Source: Vibrio hannami
Lineage (GTDB): Bacteria; Pseudomonadota; Gammaproteobacteria; Enterobacterales; Vibrionaceae
Assembly (NCBI RefSeq): GCF_029589055.1
Contig: NZ_JARQZP010000007.1
Location: forward strand, 2,108,001-2,172,000
DNA length: 64,000 nt
Reading direction: 5' to 3'
A program made the translations under genes and the position numbers. The notes below the pieces were generated by a model. That model had not been told where the DNA came from. It searched no databases and worked only from the letters and a program-made list of their open reading frames with translations. Of the stretch, positions 9,264 to 17,391 are shown one piece after another. Numbering within the stretch: the stretch's first letter is position 1; each line of letters starts with the position of its first letter.

Positions 9264-9459
9264 TGACTTCTCTCTGTTTTTACTCTTGTATTTTTATCAC
9301 TACATTACCAGAACAACTATGATTAGATACAGCCTGATTCTGATAACCTTTTTGCTTCATTATTTACACAACTTCGTAGTAATAAAACAACACTAATTTC
9401 ACCTTTTAAAATTTCAATAATATCAATAAAAACCAGAACTTACTGTTTTTTAATGTTTA

Positions 9460-9473
9460 TTGATTTAACGCAA
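9460..9473 (+). promoter_or_regulatory. Upstream FNR-like box of grcA
   Basis: TTGATTTAACGCAA has one perfect half-site (TTGAT) and a 3/5 match in the other half against TTGAT-N4-ATCAA. Its centre is 53 bp upstream of the second box. Confidence 0.5.
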
Positions 9474-9512
9474 AGAAAATACCTTAAATTTTTTGAGGTT
9501 TTTAGTTGTATT

Positions 9513-9526
9513 TTGACTTAAATCAA
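9513..9526 (+). promoter_or_regulatory. Promoter-proximal FNR box of grcA
   Basis: TTGACTTAAATCAA matches the FNR consensus at 9 of 10 defined positions. If it is a class II activator site (centre near -40.5), the transcript would start near 9560, with a weak -10 (GCTAAC) at 9547-9552. The 344-bp gap 9264-9607 otherwise holds only AT-rich DNA. Confidence 0.75.
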
Positions 9527-9607
9527 TATTATTATAGCGACAACAAGCTAACGCAAGATGCTCAACAAATTAATAATTAACACATAAATTGTGATTAGGA
9601 GAACGTT

Positions 9608-9985
9608 ATGATTCAGGGTATTCAAATAACTAAAGCAGCAAACGATGAGCTACTAAACTCTATCTGGCTACTAGACACTGAAAAGAACGAAGCGCGCTGT
9701 GTTGCTGCAGCTACTGGCTACGAAGCAGACCAGGTTGTAGCTGCATCTGAGCTAGGTGAGTTCGAAAGCCGTGAAGTTGCAATTGAAACTGCACCAAAAG
9801 TTGAAGGTGGTCAGCACCTTAACGTTAACGTACTGAAGCGCGAAACTCTGGAAGATGCTGTAGCGCACCCAGAAAACTACCCACAGCTAACTATCCGTGT
9901 ATCTGGTTACGCAGTTCGCTTTAACTCTCTGACTCCAGAGCAGCAGCGCGACGTTATCGCTCGTACTTTTACTGACTCTCTATAA
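9608..9985 (+). CDS. grcA: Autonomous glycyl radical cofactor GrcA (YfiD)
   Basis: GrcA replaces the oxygen-damaged C-terminal piece of pyruvate formate-lyase and restores its activity. The 125-residue protein ends with the glycyl-radical motif RVSGYAVRFNSLT; the radical glycine is G100. The rest resembles the C-terminus of PflB (LTPEQQRDVIARTFT). TTAGGAGAAC precedes the ATG. Two FNR-like boxes upstream fit anaerobic or microaerobic induction, as known for E. coli yfiD. Codon usage is strongly biased (many CTA/GCA/GTT/CGT codons), suggesting high expression. Confidence 0.97.
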   Translation: MIQGIQITKAANDELLNSIWLLDTEKNEARCVAAATGYEADQVVAASELGEFESREVAIETAPKVEGGQHLNVNVLKRETLEDAVAHPENYPQLTIRVSGYAVRFNSLTPEQQRDVIARTFTDSL

Positions 9986-10008
9986 TTTCAGTATTCAATT
10001 ATTCAAAA

Positions 10009-10036
10009 AGCAGCATCGAAAGGTGCTGCTTTTTTG
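10009..10036 (+). terminator. Intrinsic terminator of grcA
   Basis: AGCAGCATC and GGTGCTGCT pair around GAAA and are followed by TTTTT. Confidence 0.88.
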
Positions 10037-10218
10037 TGTCTACAGTTTACCGCACTGATAAATAGAACTTAGTTACCTGTAACCTAAACGATAAACAAAT
10101 GTAAAAGTTTCACTACCTTTCTCTACAGATGTAAGCAGATGTGACCACCATCTATCGTTTCCACAACGAGAAAACTATTATTGACCCCATCAATAAAGCA
10201 GAGAAAGGATAAAGACTC

Positions 10219-10311
10219 ATGAGCATGACCATGCTGGCTATTATATTAGCCATTATTTTCACCAGTGTGATCGTAGGGCTTCTAGCTGTTGTTCTTTCCA
10301 AAGAAATGTAA
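10219..10311 (+). CDS. Putative 30-residue hydrophobic membrane peptide
   Basis: The ATG at 10219 follows GAGAAAGGATAAAG at a normal ribosome-site distance. It opens a 30-codon frame that is almost entirely one membrane helix (LAIILAIIFTSVIVGLLAVV) followed by a short SKEM tail. A strong terminator begins 21 bp after the stop, which gives the ORF its own transcription-unit shape. It resembles the bacterial small single-span peptides that modulate membrane complexes, but I recognise no specific family. The longer antisense frame over the same DNA has no comparable start signal. Confidence 0.6.
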   Translation: MSMTMLAIILAIIFTSVIVGLLAVVLSKEM

Positions 10312-10331
10312 TTTCCACTGCCAGACATAAC

Positions 10332-10370
10332 AAAAAAGCGCTCCTCATGTTCCATGAGGAGCGCTTTTTA
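10332..10370. terminator. Bidirectional terminator between the small ORF and thrC
   Basis: GCGCTCCTCATG and CATGAGGAGCGC form a 12-bp perfect stem with a TTC loop, flanked by six A on the left and five T on the right, so it can end transcripts from both strands. Confidence 0.93.
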
Positions 10371-10398
10371 GTTAACTTTACTGACTGTCTGACAGAGC

Positions 10399-11676
10399 TT
10401 AGATACTTCTTAGTTTTGCTTTTAGCGCCTCAAAATCAGCATCCATCTCATCAGAAAGTAGTTCCATCGCAGCATGTTTAGCAAGCGGGCCCGGAACATC
10501 GATATCTTTGTCCAGAATCTCATCAACGACTTCTTTGAACTTCGCAGGATGTGCAGTACACAGGAACAAACCTGTTTCATCTTCCTGCAACTGCTCAGTA
10601 AGCACACGGTAAGCAATAGCTCCATGAGGCTCACACAGGTAGTCTATATCGTTAAGCTCACGCACTGAATCTGCGCTCTGCTCATCGGTCACTGCACCTT
10701 TACCTAGCGTGTCTAAACCCCAGCCTTTAATGCGACATAGCTCTTCAATACGTGGCCAGTTGTTTGGTTGACTCACATCCATTGCATTTGAAGTTGTAGC
10801 GATAGTTGGCTTTGGCTCCCACTCACCCGTTTCAAGGTAACGAGGAACCGTATCATTTACGTTTGTAGCAGCGATAAAACGCTTCACAGGCAGGCCAAGG
10901 GCTTTTGCCAGCATACCAGCAGTCAGGTTACCAAAGTTACCACTTGGCACCGATACAACCAGATTCTCACGCTCTTCTTTACTCATTTGAGACGCAGCCT
11001 CAAAGTAGTAACAAATCTGAGCCATCAGACGACTGATATTAATCGAGTTAGCTGAGTTCAAACCAATCTCTTCACGTAGAGCCTGGTCATCAAATGCCTG
11101 CTTAACAAGAGACTGACAAGCGTCAAAGTCGCTATTGATGGCAACAGTATGGATATTTTTACCCAGAGTACAGAATAGCTTTTCCTGTAGCGGGCTAATT
11201 TTGCCTTTCGGATACAGGATTACCACATCGATATTTTCCATGCCGTAGAACGCATGAGCAACTGCCGCACCAGTGTCACCAGATGTTGCCGTAAGAATAG
11301 TGATCTTTCCACCATCAGATACGGCTGCCAGTGACTGAGCCATAAAACGGCCACCGAAGTCTTTAAACGCTAGTGTCGGACCATGGAAAAGCTCCAGAGC
11401 ATAAACGCCATCTTTTACCTGATTAATTGGCGCTGGAAACTGAAAAGCGTTACCAACAAGCTCTTCTACTTTTTCAGGGCTAAGTTCTTCACCGATAAGA
11501 GCAGAAAGAATTTTACCGCTTCGGGTGATAAAATCTTCAGCCAGCAGGCTGTCTACATCATCAAACTTAGGCAGTTCTGATGGAAAGAATAAACCTTGAT
11601 TTCGGCCTAATCCCTGGCGAACGGCCTGGCCAAAGGATACAACTTCATCATTCTCTTTTATGTTATAAAGCTTCAT
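10399..11676 (-). CDS. thrC: Threonine synthase
   Basis: This PLP enzyme converts O-phosphohomoserine to threonine, the final step of the pathway. It has 425 residues. The PLP lysine is in HGPTLAFKDFGGRF (K105), and the glycine-rich phosphate site is in VSVPSGNFGNLTAG. Its ATG overlaps the thrB stop by 4 bp (ATGA), so the two are translationally coupled. The operon ends at the bidirectional terminator at 10332-10370. Confidence 0.97.
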   Translation of the reverse strand: MKLYNIKENDEVVSFGQAVRQGLGRNQGLFFPSELPKFDDVDSLLAEDFITRSGKILSALIGEELSPEKVEELVGNAFQFPAPINQVKDGVYALELFHGPTLAFKDFGGRFMAQSLAAVSDGGKITILTATSGDTGAAVAHAFYGMENIDVVILYPKGKISPLQEKLFCTLGKNIHTVAINSDFDACQSLVKQAFDDQALREEIGLNSANSINISRLMAQICYYFEAASQMSKEERENLVVSVPSGNFGNLTAGMLAKALGLPVKRFIAATNVNDTVPRYLETGEWEPKPTIATTSNAMDVSQPNNWPRIEELCRIKGWGLDTLGKGAVTDEQSADSVRELNDIDYLCEPHGAIAYRVLTEQLQEDETGLFLCTAHPAKFKEVVDEILDKDIDVPGPLAKHAAMELLSDEMDADFEALKAKLRSI

Positions 11677-12647
11677 AGCTCACTTCCTGTAACGATCGAA
11701 CCTTGCTTGTCTAGTCGGCAAACATGGACGAATCCTTCATCATTTTGTACGTAATTTTGTTCTAGCCAGCGAGCAACTCGCTCAGCGACATCTTTTTCTT
11801 TGCAAACACTAAATAGAGTCGGACCTGAACCAGAAATTCCGGTAGCCAATGCACCTGCTGAGGTAGCGTATTTACGAGCATCAGCAAAGCCCGGCAGTAG
11901 TTTCTCACGATAAGGTTCAGCAATCACGTCTTTGATCATTTTTGCTGCTAATTCGGGCTGCCCGGAATGGCAAGCATGAATAAAGCCCGCCAGATGACGG
12001 CCATGTGCAATAACGTCCTGACGACGGTATTGAGAAGGCAGGATTTCACGCGCTTCAGCAGTAGAAACCTTAATACCCGGATAAGCCATCACCCAATACC
12101 ATTCATCGAAGCAAGGCACTTCCTGGCTAATGATACCAAGCTCTTCCAGCATAAGTTGAAGACCGCCCAGATAACACGGTGCGACATTATCATAGTGAAT
12201 CCCGCCAGAGATCTTGCCTTCCATCTCACCCATCAGAGCCAGAAGCTCCATTTCGTTCAGAGGCTGACCGTGGAATCGGTTAAGAGCATCTAAAGCAGCA
12301 ACGATAGAACAAGCCGAAGAACCAAGACCTGATCCAATAGGCATGTTCTTTTCTAGCGTCATGGTTAAAGGCTTTAGCTCGACACCTTTCTTAGCCAGTT
12401 CTCGGGCAAACACCGTCCAACAATCATAGACGATGTTTTCTTTTGGGTTTTCCGGCAGCTTTGATACAAAGCTACCAGCAGTGTTGAGAGCAAATGGCTC
12501 TTTGCCCGGCTTAACTTCTACCCTGTCACCAAGCAGAGTTCCATCAATTGGAGAAACCGCTGCACCAAGCACATCAAACCCAACACTTACATTACCGATC
12601 GAAGCTGGTGCATAAACCACAACACTCATGTCACTTGAATCCATCAT
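11673..12647 (-). CDS. thrB: Homoserine kinase
   Basis: ThrB phosphorylates homoserine using ATP; it belongs to the GHMP kinase family. The signature PIGSGLGSSACSIVAAL is present, with YAPASIGNVSVGFDVLG at the N-terminus and GISGSGPT near the C-terminus. The start is ambiguous: ATG 12647 shares a base with the thrA stop and has AGGGA in front, but the family similarity begins at MSVVVYAP (ATG 12629), and GTG 12650 is also in frame. Translational coupling to thrA is likely in every case. Confidence 0.95.
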   Translation of the reverse strand: MMDSSDMSVVVYAPASIGNVSVGFDVLGAAVSPIDGTLLGDRVEVKPGKEPFALNTAGSFVSKLPENPKENIVYDCWTVFARELAKKGVELKPLTMTLEKNMPIGSGLGSSACSIVAALDALNRFHGQPLNEMELLALMGEMEGKISGGIHYDNVAPCYLGGLQLMLEELGIISQEVPCFDEWYWVMAYPGIKVSTAEAREILPSQYRRQDVIAHGRHLAGFIHACHSGQPELAAKMIKDVIAEPYREKLLPGFADARKYATSAGALATGISGSGPTLFSVCKEKDVAERVARWLEQNYVQNDEGFVHVCRLDKQGSIVTGSEL

Positions 12648-15106
12648 CACATCCCTAATTTCCAGCCTAGTGTACGCATCACATCAGCGAATACACCCGC
12701 TGCTGTTACCTCTGTTCCCGCGCCATAACCACGAAGAACCAGAGGAATTGGTTGATAGTAACGGCTATAGAAGGCTAAAGCATTCTCACCATCTTTAATC
12801 TTGTACATTGGATCGCTGCCGTCAACCGCGGTGATATGAACCTTACATTTACCTTCGTTGATTTCGCCAACATAACGAAGCACTTTACCTTCTTCTGCTG
12901 CTTTAGCTGACAGTTCCTTGAAGTATGCATCTGCTTCCGGAAGGCGAGCCATAAACTCATCTACGCTACCAGAATCATCAAAACCAGGTGGTAATGCCTG
13001 CTCTACTTCAACGTCTTCCAGTTCCAGCTCCAGGCCTGATTCACGAGCAAGGATCAATAGCTTACGCGCCACATCCATACCAGATAGGTCGTCTCGCGGA
13101 TCCGGTTCAGTAAAGCCGTTCTCTTTGGCGATGTTAGTTGCTTCACTCAGCGTCATACCTTCATCAAGTTTACCGAAGATATAAGAAAGAGATCCTGAAA
13201 GGATACCGTTAAACTTCTCTAGCTCATCACCAGCAGCCATTAGGTTTTGCAGGTTCTCAATAACAGGAAGACCGGCGCCTACTGTTGTTTCATACATCAG
13301 CTTACGACGCGATGTTCTCGACACATTTCTCAACTGGTGATAGTACGCCATGCTCGCTGTGTTCGCCTTCTTGTTAGGGGTAACAACGTGGAAACCAGCT
13401 GCCATAAAGTCAGCATATTGGTTAGCAATATCTTCACTGGATGTGCAGTCAACAAGAACAGGGTTAATGATATGGTTGCGCTGAACAGTAGAAATAAGAC
13501 CTGCAAGGCTGAAATCTTCAGAAACGTTGTTCATGCGGTCGCGCCATCCATCAAGTGGCAGGCCTTTACCATCGATAAGCACACCTTTACTGTTCGCCAG
13601 TCCACAAACTCGTAAGATAATGCCCTTATCAGCTAACTTAGCCTGTTGACGCTGAACCTGGTCGACAAGCTCGCCACCGACACCACCAACGCCAACAACA
13701 AACAGATCAAGGAAGTGTTTAGAGTTAAATAGGTTCTCGTGACACGCCTTTATCGCTTCTGAAACCTTATCTTCCGGAATAACCGCTGAAATAGCACGCT
13801 CTGACGATCCCTGCGCAATCGCAACAATGTTTACGTTAATCTCTGCCAGAGATGAGAAGAAGCGAGATGCGACACCCTTCGACGTTCTCATACCATCACC
13901 TACCAGAGTAACGATAGCAACATCATCCATAAACTCTACTGGCTCGAGAAGGCCATCCTTCAGCTCCAGTTCGAAAGTATTACGAAGCGCTTCTTCAGCA
14001 AGTGGCTTGTCCGCTGCTTCTATACAGAAACTAATTGAGTACTCCGAAGATGACTGTGTGATAAGCACGATTGAAACACCAGCAGCAGACATAGCGCCAA
14101 ATACACGGCTAGCCATGCCTACCATGCCTTTCAGACCAGGACCACAAACGTTCACCATGGTCAGTTTGTTCAGGGTTGTAATACCCTTGATAGAAAGCTT
14201 ATCTTCACCAGTGTCCTGACCAATTAACGTACCAGCACCCTGAGGGTTGAAGCTGTTTTTAATCAGACATGGGATATGGAACTGAGCAATAGGTGCGATG
14301 GTTTTTGGGTGAAGTACGGAAGCGCCAAAGTAAGACAGCTCCATGGCTTCCTGATAGCTAAGCGATTTTAGCAGGCGAGCATCATCAACCAGGCGAGGAT
14401 CACAGTTATATACACCGTCAACATCTGTCCAGATCTCACAGCACTCGGCTCTTAAACAAGCAGCAAGCACCGCAGCAGAGTAGTCAGAACCATTACGACC
14501 AAGAGTCACTAACTCTCCGTCTTCATTGCCAGCAGTAAAGCCCGGCATGATGTTTACGTGTCCCTCAGGCAATGGATCTTTCTTAAAGTTAAGTGTCGAA
14601 GCATCCACATCGACCATCGCTTCAAGATGATCACCAGATGCATTCAGATACTTAACCGGATCAATCAAACTTGCTGGCTGCCCTTTTGCTTCCAGAACCG
14701 ACTGCATCAATTTGATCGAAATACGTTCACCTTTGCTAATAATGCGAGCGTTAACGTGATTAGGACAAGTTCCCAGAAGAGCGATTCCATGTACGAACTG
14801 ACGTAGTTGAGAAAGCGAGGTGTTTACCTGTGCATCAAATGCTTTACTCTCCAGATTTGGTAGCACCGCTTTAATATCTGCAAAAAGCTGATTGAAAGAA
14901 CTCTCAAGTTCATTAATTTGTAAATCCGCATCACCGTTGCGAAGTGCACCTTCGATTACCGCTACCAGTTTATTGGTCGTTTTACCTGGCGCAGACAATA
15001 CAACTGCTGTCTCTTCCTGCTGCGCATTGTTTGCAATAATATCTGCTGCCCTTAAAAAGCGATCTGCATCGGCTAACGATGAACCACCAAATTTTAGAAC
15101 TCGCAT
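12647..15106 (-). CDS. thrA: Bifunctional aspartokinase I / homoserine dehydrogenase I
   Basis: ThrA catalyses the first and third steps from aspartate to homoserine. The 819-residue protein has an aspartokinase domain starting with KFGGSSLAD (residues 1-290), a regulatory ACT pair (about 310-460) that gives feedback control by threonine, and a homoserine dehydrogenase domain with the NAD(P) motif VGVGGVGGELV near residue 465. It is the first structural gene of the operon and is preceded by the leader peptide and attenuator described below. Confidence 0.97.
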   Translation of the reverse strand: MRVLKFGGSSLADADRFLRAADIIANNAQQEETAVVLSAPGKTTNKLVAVIEGALRNGDADLQINELESSFNQLFADIKAVLPNLESKAFDAQVNTSLSQLRQFVHGIALLGTCPNHVNARIISKGERISIKLMQSVLEAKGQPASLIDPVKYLNASGDHLEAMVDVDASTLNFKKDPLPEGHVNIMPGFTAGNEDGELVTLGRNGSDYSAAVLAACLRAECCEIWTDVDGVYNCDPRLVDDARLLKSLSYQEAMELSYFGASVLHPKTIAPIAQFHIPCLIKNSFNPQGAGTLIGQDTGEDKLSIKGITTLNKLTMVNVCGPGLKGMVGMASRVFGAMSAAGVSIVLITQSSSEYSISFCIEAADKPLAEEALRNTFELELKDGLLEPVEFMDDVAIVTLVGDGMRTSKGVASRFFSSLAEINVNIVAIAQGSSERAISAVIPEDKVSEAIKACHENLFNSKHFLDLFVVGVGGVGGELVDQVQRQQAKLADKGIILRVCGLANSKGVLIDGKGLPLDGWRDRMNNVSEDFSLAGLISTVQRNHIINPVLVDCTSSEDIANQYADFMAAGFHVVTPNKKANTASMAYYHQLRNVSRTSRRKLMYETTVGAGLPVIENLQNLMAAGDELEKFNGILSGSLSYIFGKLDEGMTLSEATNIAKENGFTEPDPRDDLSGMDVARKLLILARESGLELELEDVEVEQALPPGFDDSGSVDEFMARLPEADAYFKELSAKAAEEGKVLRYVGEINEGKCKVHITAVDGSDPMYKIKDGENALAFYSRYYQPIPLVLRGYGAGTEVTAAGVFADVMRTLGWKLGM

Positions 15107-15135
15107 CCCTACCTCCAGTCTAATTTAAATCGGTA

Positions 15136-15174
15136 TAAAAAAAGGCCTGTATCTTGTCGGATACAGGCCTTTTC
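15136..15174 (-). promoter_or_regulatory. thr operon attenuator (terminator hairpin)
   Basis: On the minus strand, AAAGGCCTGTATC and GATACAGGCCTTT form a 13-bp stem around a 6-base loop, followed by a run of seven T. It lies between the leader peptide stop and thrA, the expected attenuator position. Confidence 0.92.
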
Positions 15175-15189
15175 TTGAAATTCTTTCGC

Positions 15190-15264
15190 TTAGCAGCCTG
15201 CCCCAACAATGGTAGTGTCGGTAATCATAATGGTTGTGGTCATCATATGGCGTGCTGTTAGCAT
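15190..15264 (-). CDS. thrL: thr operon leader peptide
   Basis: The ATG at 15264 encodes a 24-residue peptide whose middle is MMTTTIMITDTTI, giving six threonines and three isoleucines within thirteen residues. As in the E. coli thr operon, ribosome stalling when charged tRNA-Thr or tRNA-Ile is scarce would prevent the downstream terminator from forming. The stop is 16 bp before the attenuator stem. The frame is not long enough to be found by most automatic ORF calls. Position, codon content and the following hairpin agree. Confidence 0.93.
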   Translation of the reverse strand: MLTARHMMTTTIMITDTTIVGAGC

Positions 15265-15309
15265 TTAGTTATTAACTTCTGTTGCGTGTTTATCTGTTTG
15301 CTGCATCTA

Positions 15310-15338
15310 CGTTTACCGATTTTCTTTCCTCGAGTCAA
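15310..15338 (-). promoter_or_regulatory. Probable sigma-70 promoter of the thr operon
   Basis: On the minus strand, TTGACT (15333-15338) and TAAACG (15310-15315) are separated by 17 bp, about 45 bp upstream of thrL. The -35 is good and the -10 weak. The remainder of the gap 15339-15606 is AT-rich with no further structure that I can support. Confidence 0.6.
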
Positions 15339-15606
15339 CGGAAAGTTGGCTTTTTATTCAAAAAAATGAAAAACCTGACATAAAACCAAAGTTAAGACGC
15401 TTAATCAATCCTATAAATATCAAGCATTTATCAAATCCATATTCCATTTAATAACCAAACGTTCTATATAAAGATCAAAATGAAAGGATCAAAGTAAGAA
15501 AAATGTGTTTTAATGAATAGGCTGAACATTTTTAAAACAAGTTAATAACAATTCAGTAAGTATGATAAATTAATAAAATTCAGTGAAATTAAGCAGGGGG
15601 CATATA

Positions 15607-16080
15607 ATGAAAGCATTATCATTGTTTTGTCTCGTTTTAATTTCAGGTAGCGCACTCGCTGAATCCCTCCCTATGTTACCGGGCCAGGAAAAAAACTCAC
15701 CTCATAAAGTATTTGTATCGACTCAAACACAGTACAACGACTCTTTTGACACCTGGAAGTTTGATAGTGGCTATGCCTACTCTGTTTTTGACTCCGTTGA
15801 TTTGTACGTGGGTGCCCGCTTCAATAATAGTGGCAATAATGAAACCCTGAACGAGAACGGTTTTTTGAGTGGTGTCAGTTATCAGTTCAGCGAGAAGGTG
15901 GTACTTCAAAGTACACTGCACACTAAAAATGAAAAGCAAGAAAGTGGTGAACGAGGAAATGTATATTCCGCAGAAGTATCTAGCCGAGTAAAAATCTCTG
16001 AACATCTGGATTTGCATGCCACTCTCGATTACGAAGAGTGGCAGCAAGGTTTTGAAGTAGGTTTAGGGTTCCGTTTTTAG
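15607..16080 (+). CDS. Small outer-membrane beta-barrel-like protein of unknown function
   Basis: The 157-residue product begins at ATG 15607, after AGGGGG at a suitable distance; an in-frame GTG at 15583 would put eight residues before the signal peptide. A clear Sec signal peptide (KALSLFCLVLISGSALA, cleavage before ES) is followed by about eight alternating strands and a terminal GLGFRF ending in phenylalanine, which is characteristic of outer-membrane barrels. Only two cysteines or fewer remain after processing. It sits between the divergent thr operon and the convergent rraA, whose stop overlaps its own by 4 bp. Function is unknown. Confidence 0.75.
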   Translation: MKALSLFCLVLISGSALAESLPMLPGQEKNSPHKVFVSTQTQYNDSFDTWKFDSGYAYSVFDSVDLYVGARFNNSGNNETLNENGFLSGVSYQFSEKVVLQSTLHTKNEKQESGERGNVYSAEVSSRVKISEHLDLHATLDYEEWQQGFEVGLGFRF

Positions 16081-16559
16081 AACTCCAGAGCCTCATGTGA
16101 GATAAGAGTACCATTCCAATCTGCGTAGATATAATCACCTGGCAGAACCGTTTGTCGGTTCATAGTGATAGGAACGTTTACCTCTCCAGCACCCTTTTTC
16201 TCTGTTTTAAATGGGTTAGCCGCAAGTGCTTTAATACCCAAATCCATTTCAGACAATGCAGCTACATCTCTTACCGCACCATACACAATAACGCCTTCCC
16301 AGCCATTTTCGATCGCCATAATTGCAAGCTGATCGCCGAGCAGCGCTTTTTTACAGGAACCATTCCCGTCTACGAAAAGAACTTTACCTTTTCCACCCTG
16401 GCTTAAGACTTCTCTTACCTTAGAGTTGTCGTGAAAGCATCGTACTGTGACAATCTCACCGAAAAAAGCATACCGTTGGCCGTAGCTCTGTAGTGGCAAA
16501 TCAAGCAGTGTTACCTGCTCTTCGTACTTATCACAAAGATCTGGAAGTATATCGTTCAT
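16077..16559 (-). CDS. rraA: Ribonuclease E activity regulator RraA
   Basis: RraA binds RNase E and inhibits it, altering mRNA turnover globally. The protein has 160 residues with the family blocks DGNGSCKKALLGDQLA, GVIVYGAVRDVAAL and PGDYIYADWNGTLIS. Despite old annotations as a demethylmenaquinone methyltransferase, it has no methyltransferase motif. AGGAGGAAAA precedes the ATG. It is monocistronic and converges, with a 4-bp overlap, on the outer-membrane protein gene. Confidence 0.95.
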   Translation of the reverse strand: MNDILPDLCDKYEEQVTLLDLPLQSYGQRYAFFGEIVTVRCFHDNSKVREVLSQGGKGKVLFVDGNGSCKKALLGDQLAIMAIENGWEGVIVYGAVRDVAALSEMDLGIKALAANPFKTEKKGAGEVNVPITMNRQTVLPGDYIYADWNGTLISHEALEF

Positions 16560-16657
16560 TTTTCCTCCTTGAGTTTTTCAGCAAATCTCGTATTTGCTAC
16601 AAGGTAATCATTACCAAATTACAAACACATTACTGAGTTTTAATATAATCCTTTCTA

Positions 16658-17050
16658 CTACTTAACCCGTTGAGAAAACTGTGCTATTTCACTCTCATCG
16701 GCATTGTTATCAACGCAAGAAACCAAAAATAATCTATCGTTTCTTACATAGTAAATTGCGTTCTGGTTATATTTTTTTCCGAGCTCTACAGCCTCTACCA
16801 AAGGCATTTCTACCGCAAAGCTCTCTTCCGTCCATTCCCTATTTATATCACCAACGAGCAATTTTTCGTAATTTTGTTTCAAAATATCACATTCCAAATC
16901 ATAATTTGCACGTTGGTTAACACTATTGGACATCAACTTACCAAATGGGTTCCATGCCGTAATAACAGCAAAATCAATAAGGCCTATCTCTTTGTTTATA
17001 AAGAAATATGAGTTTCTATAAGCATCCAAAAGTGGTGTATTTATGTTCAT
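16658..17050 (-). CDS. DUF3293 domain protein
   Basis: This 130-residue soluble protein has the DUF3293 pattern: FAVITAWNPFGKLMS followed by SVNQRANYDLECDI, then an acidic stretch and VEAVELGKKYNQNAIYYV. The family is common in Proteobacteria and has no established function. It stands alone, with the arcA regulatory region just upstream (divergent). Confidence 0.75.
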   Translation of the reverse strand: MNINTPLLDAYRNSYFFINKEIGLIDFAVITAWNPFGKLMSNSVNQRANYDLECDILKQNYEKLLVGDINREWTEESFAVEMPLVEAVELGKKYNQNAIYYVRNDRLFLVSCVDNNADESEIAQFSQRVK

Positions 17051-17104
17051 TTATCTTCACAATACCTCGGCTATATAACTATCAATAGATGACGACTAGG
17101 TCTC

Positions 17105-17147
17105 TTGATATAAATCAACAAAGTGAAAAAAATTAACAAACTGTTAT
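17105..17147 (+). promoter_or_regulatory. FNR box and likely class II promoter of arcA
   Basis: TTGATATAAATCAA (17105-17118) matches the FNR consensus at all ten defined positions. A -10-like TGTTAT lies at 17142-17147, so a start near 17153 would place the box centre at about -41.5, the class II activator position. This leaves a leader of about 240 nt before arcA, in which I see no other clear element. Confidence 0.75.
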
Positions 17148-17391
17148 TGTTGCTATCTCGTTAAAATATTAGAATCCATCGCTATTATGGCAATAGAGAG
17201 ACACCCACGGATTCGCTTTCTCTCAACAATCAGATAAGTTTGCAGCACAGGTGGACCACCGGACGGCATCCTATTTTGTAGATAATTCTCGAAAATTTTC
17301 TGCATAACATCGCAAACAAGTTACTCATATGTTATTTTTTGCCTAGAATTCAATTAAATTTAAACATTATAGTTACAATTAGGTACCGCCG

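Noticed and set aside
10152..10355. Minus-strand 67-codon frame over the small ORF and the terminator
   Set aside because: It runs through the 12-bp terminator stem and has no ribosome site; the plus-strand peptide explains the region better.
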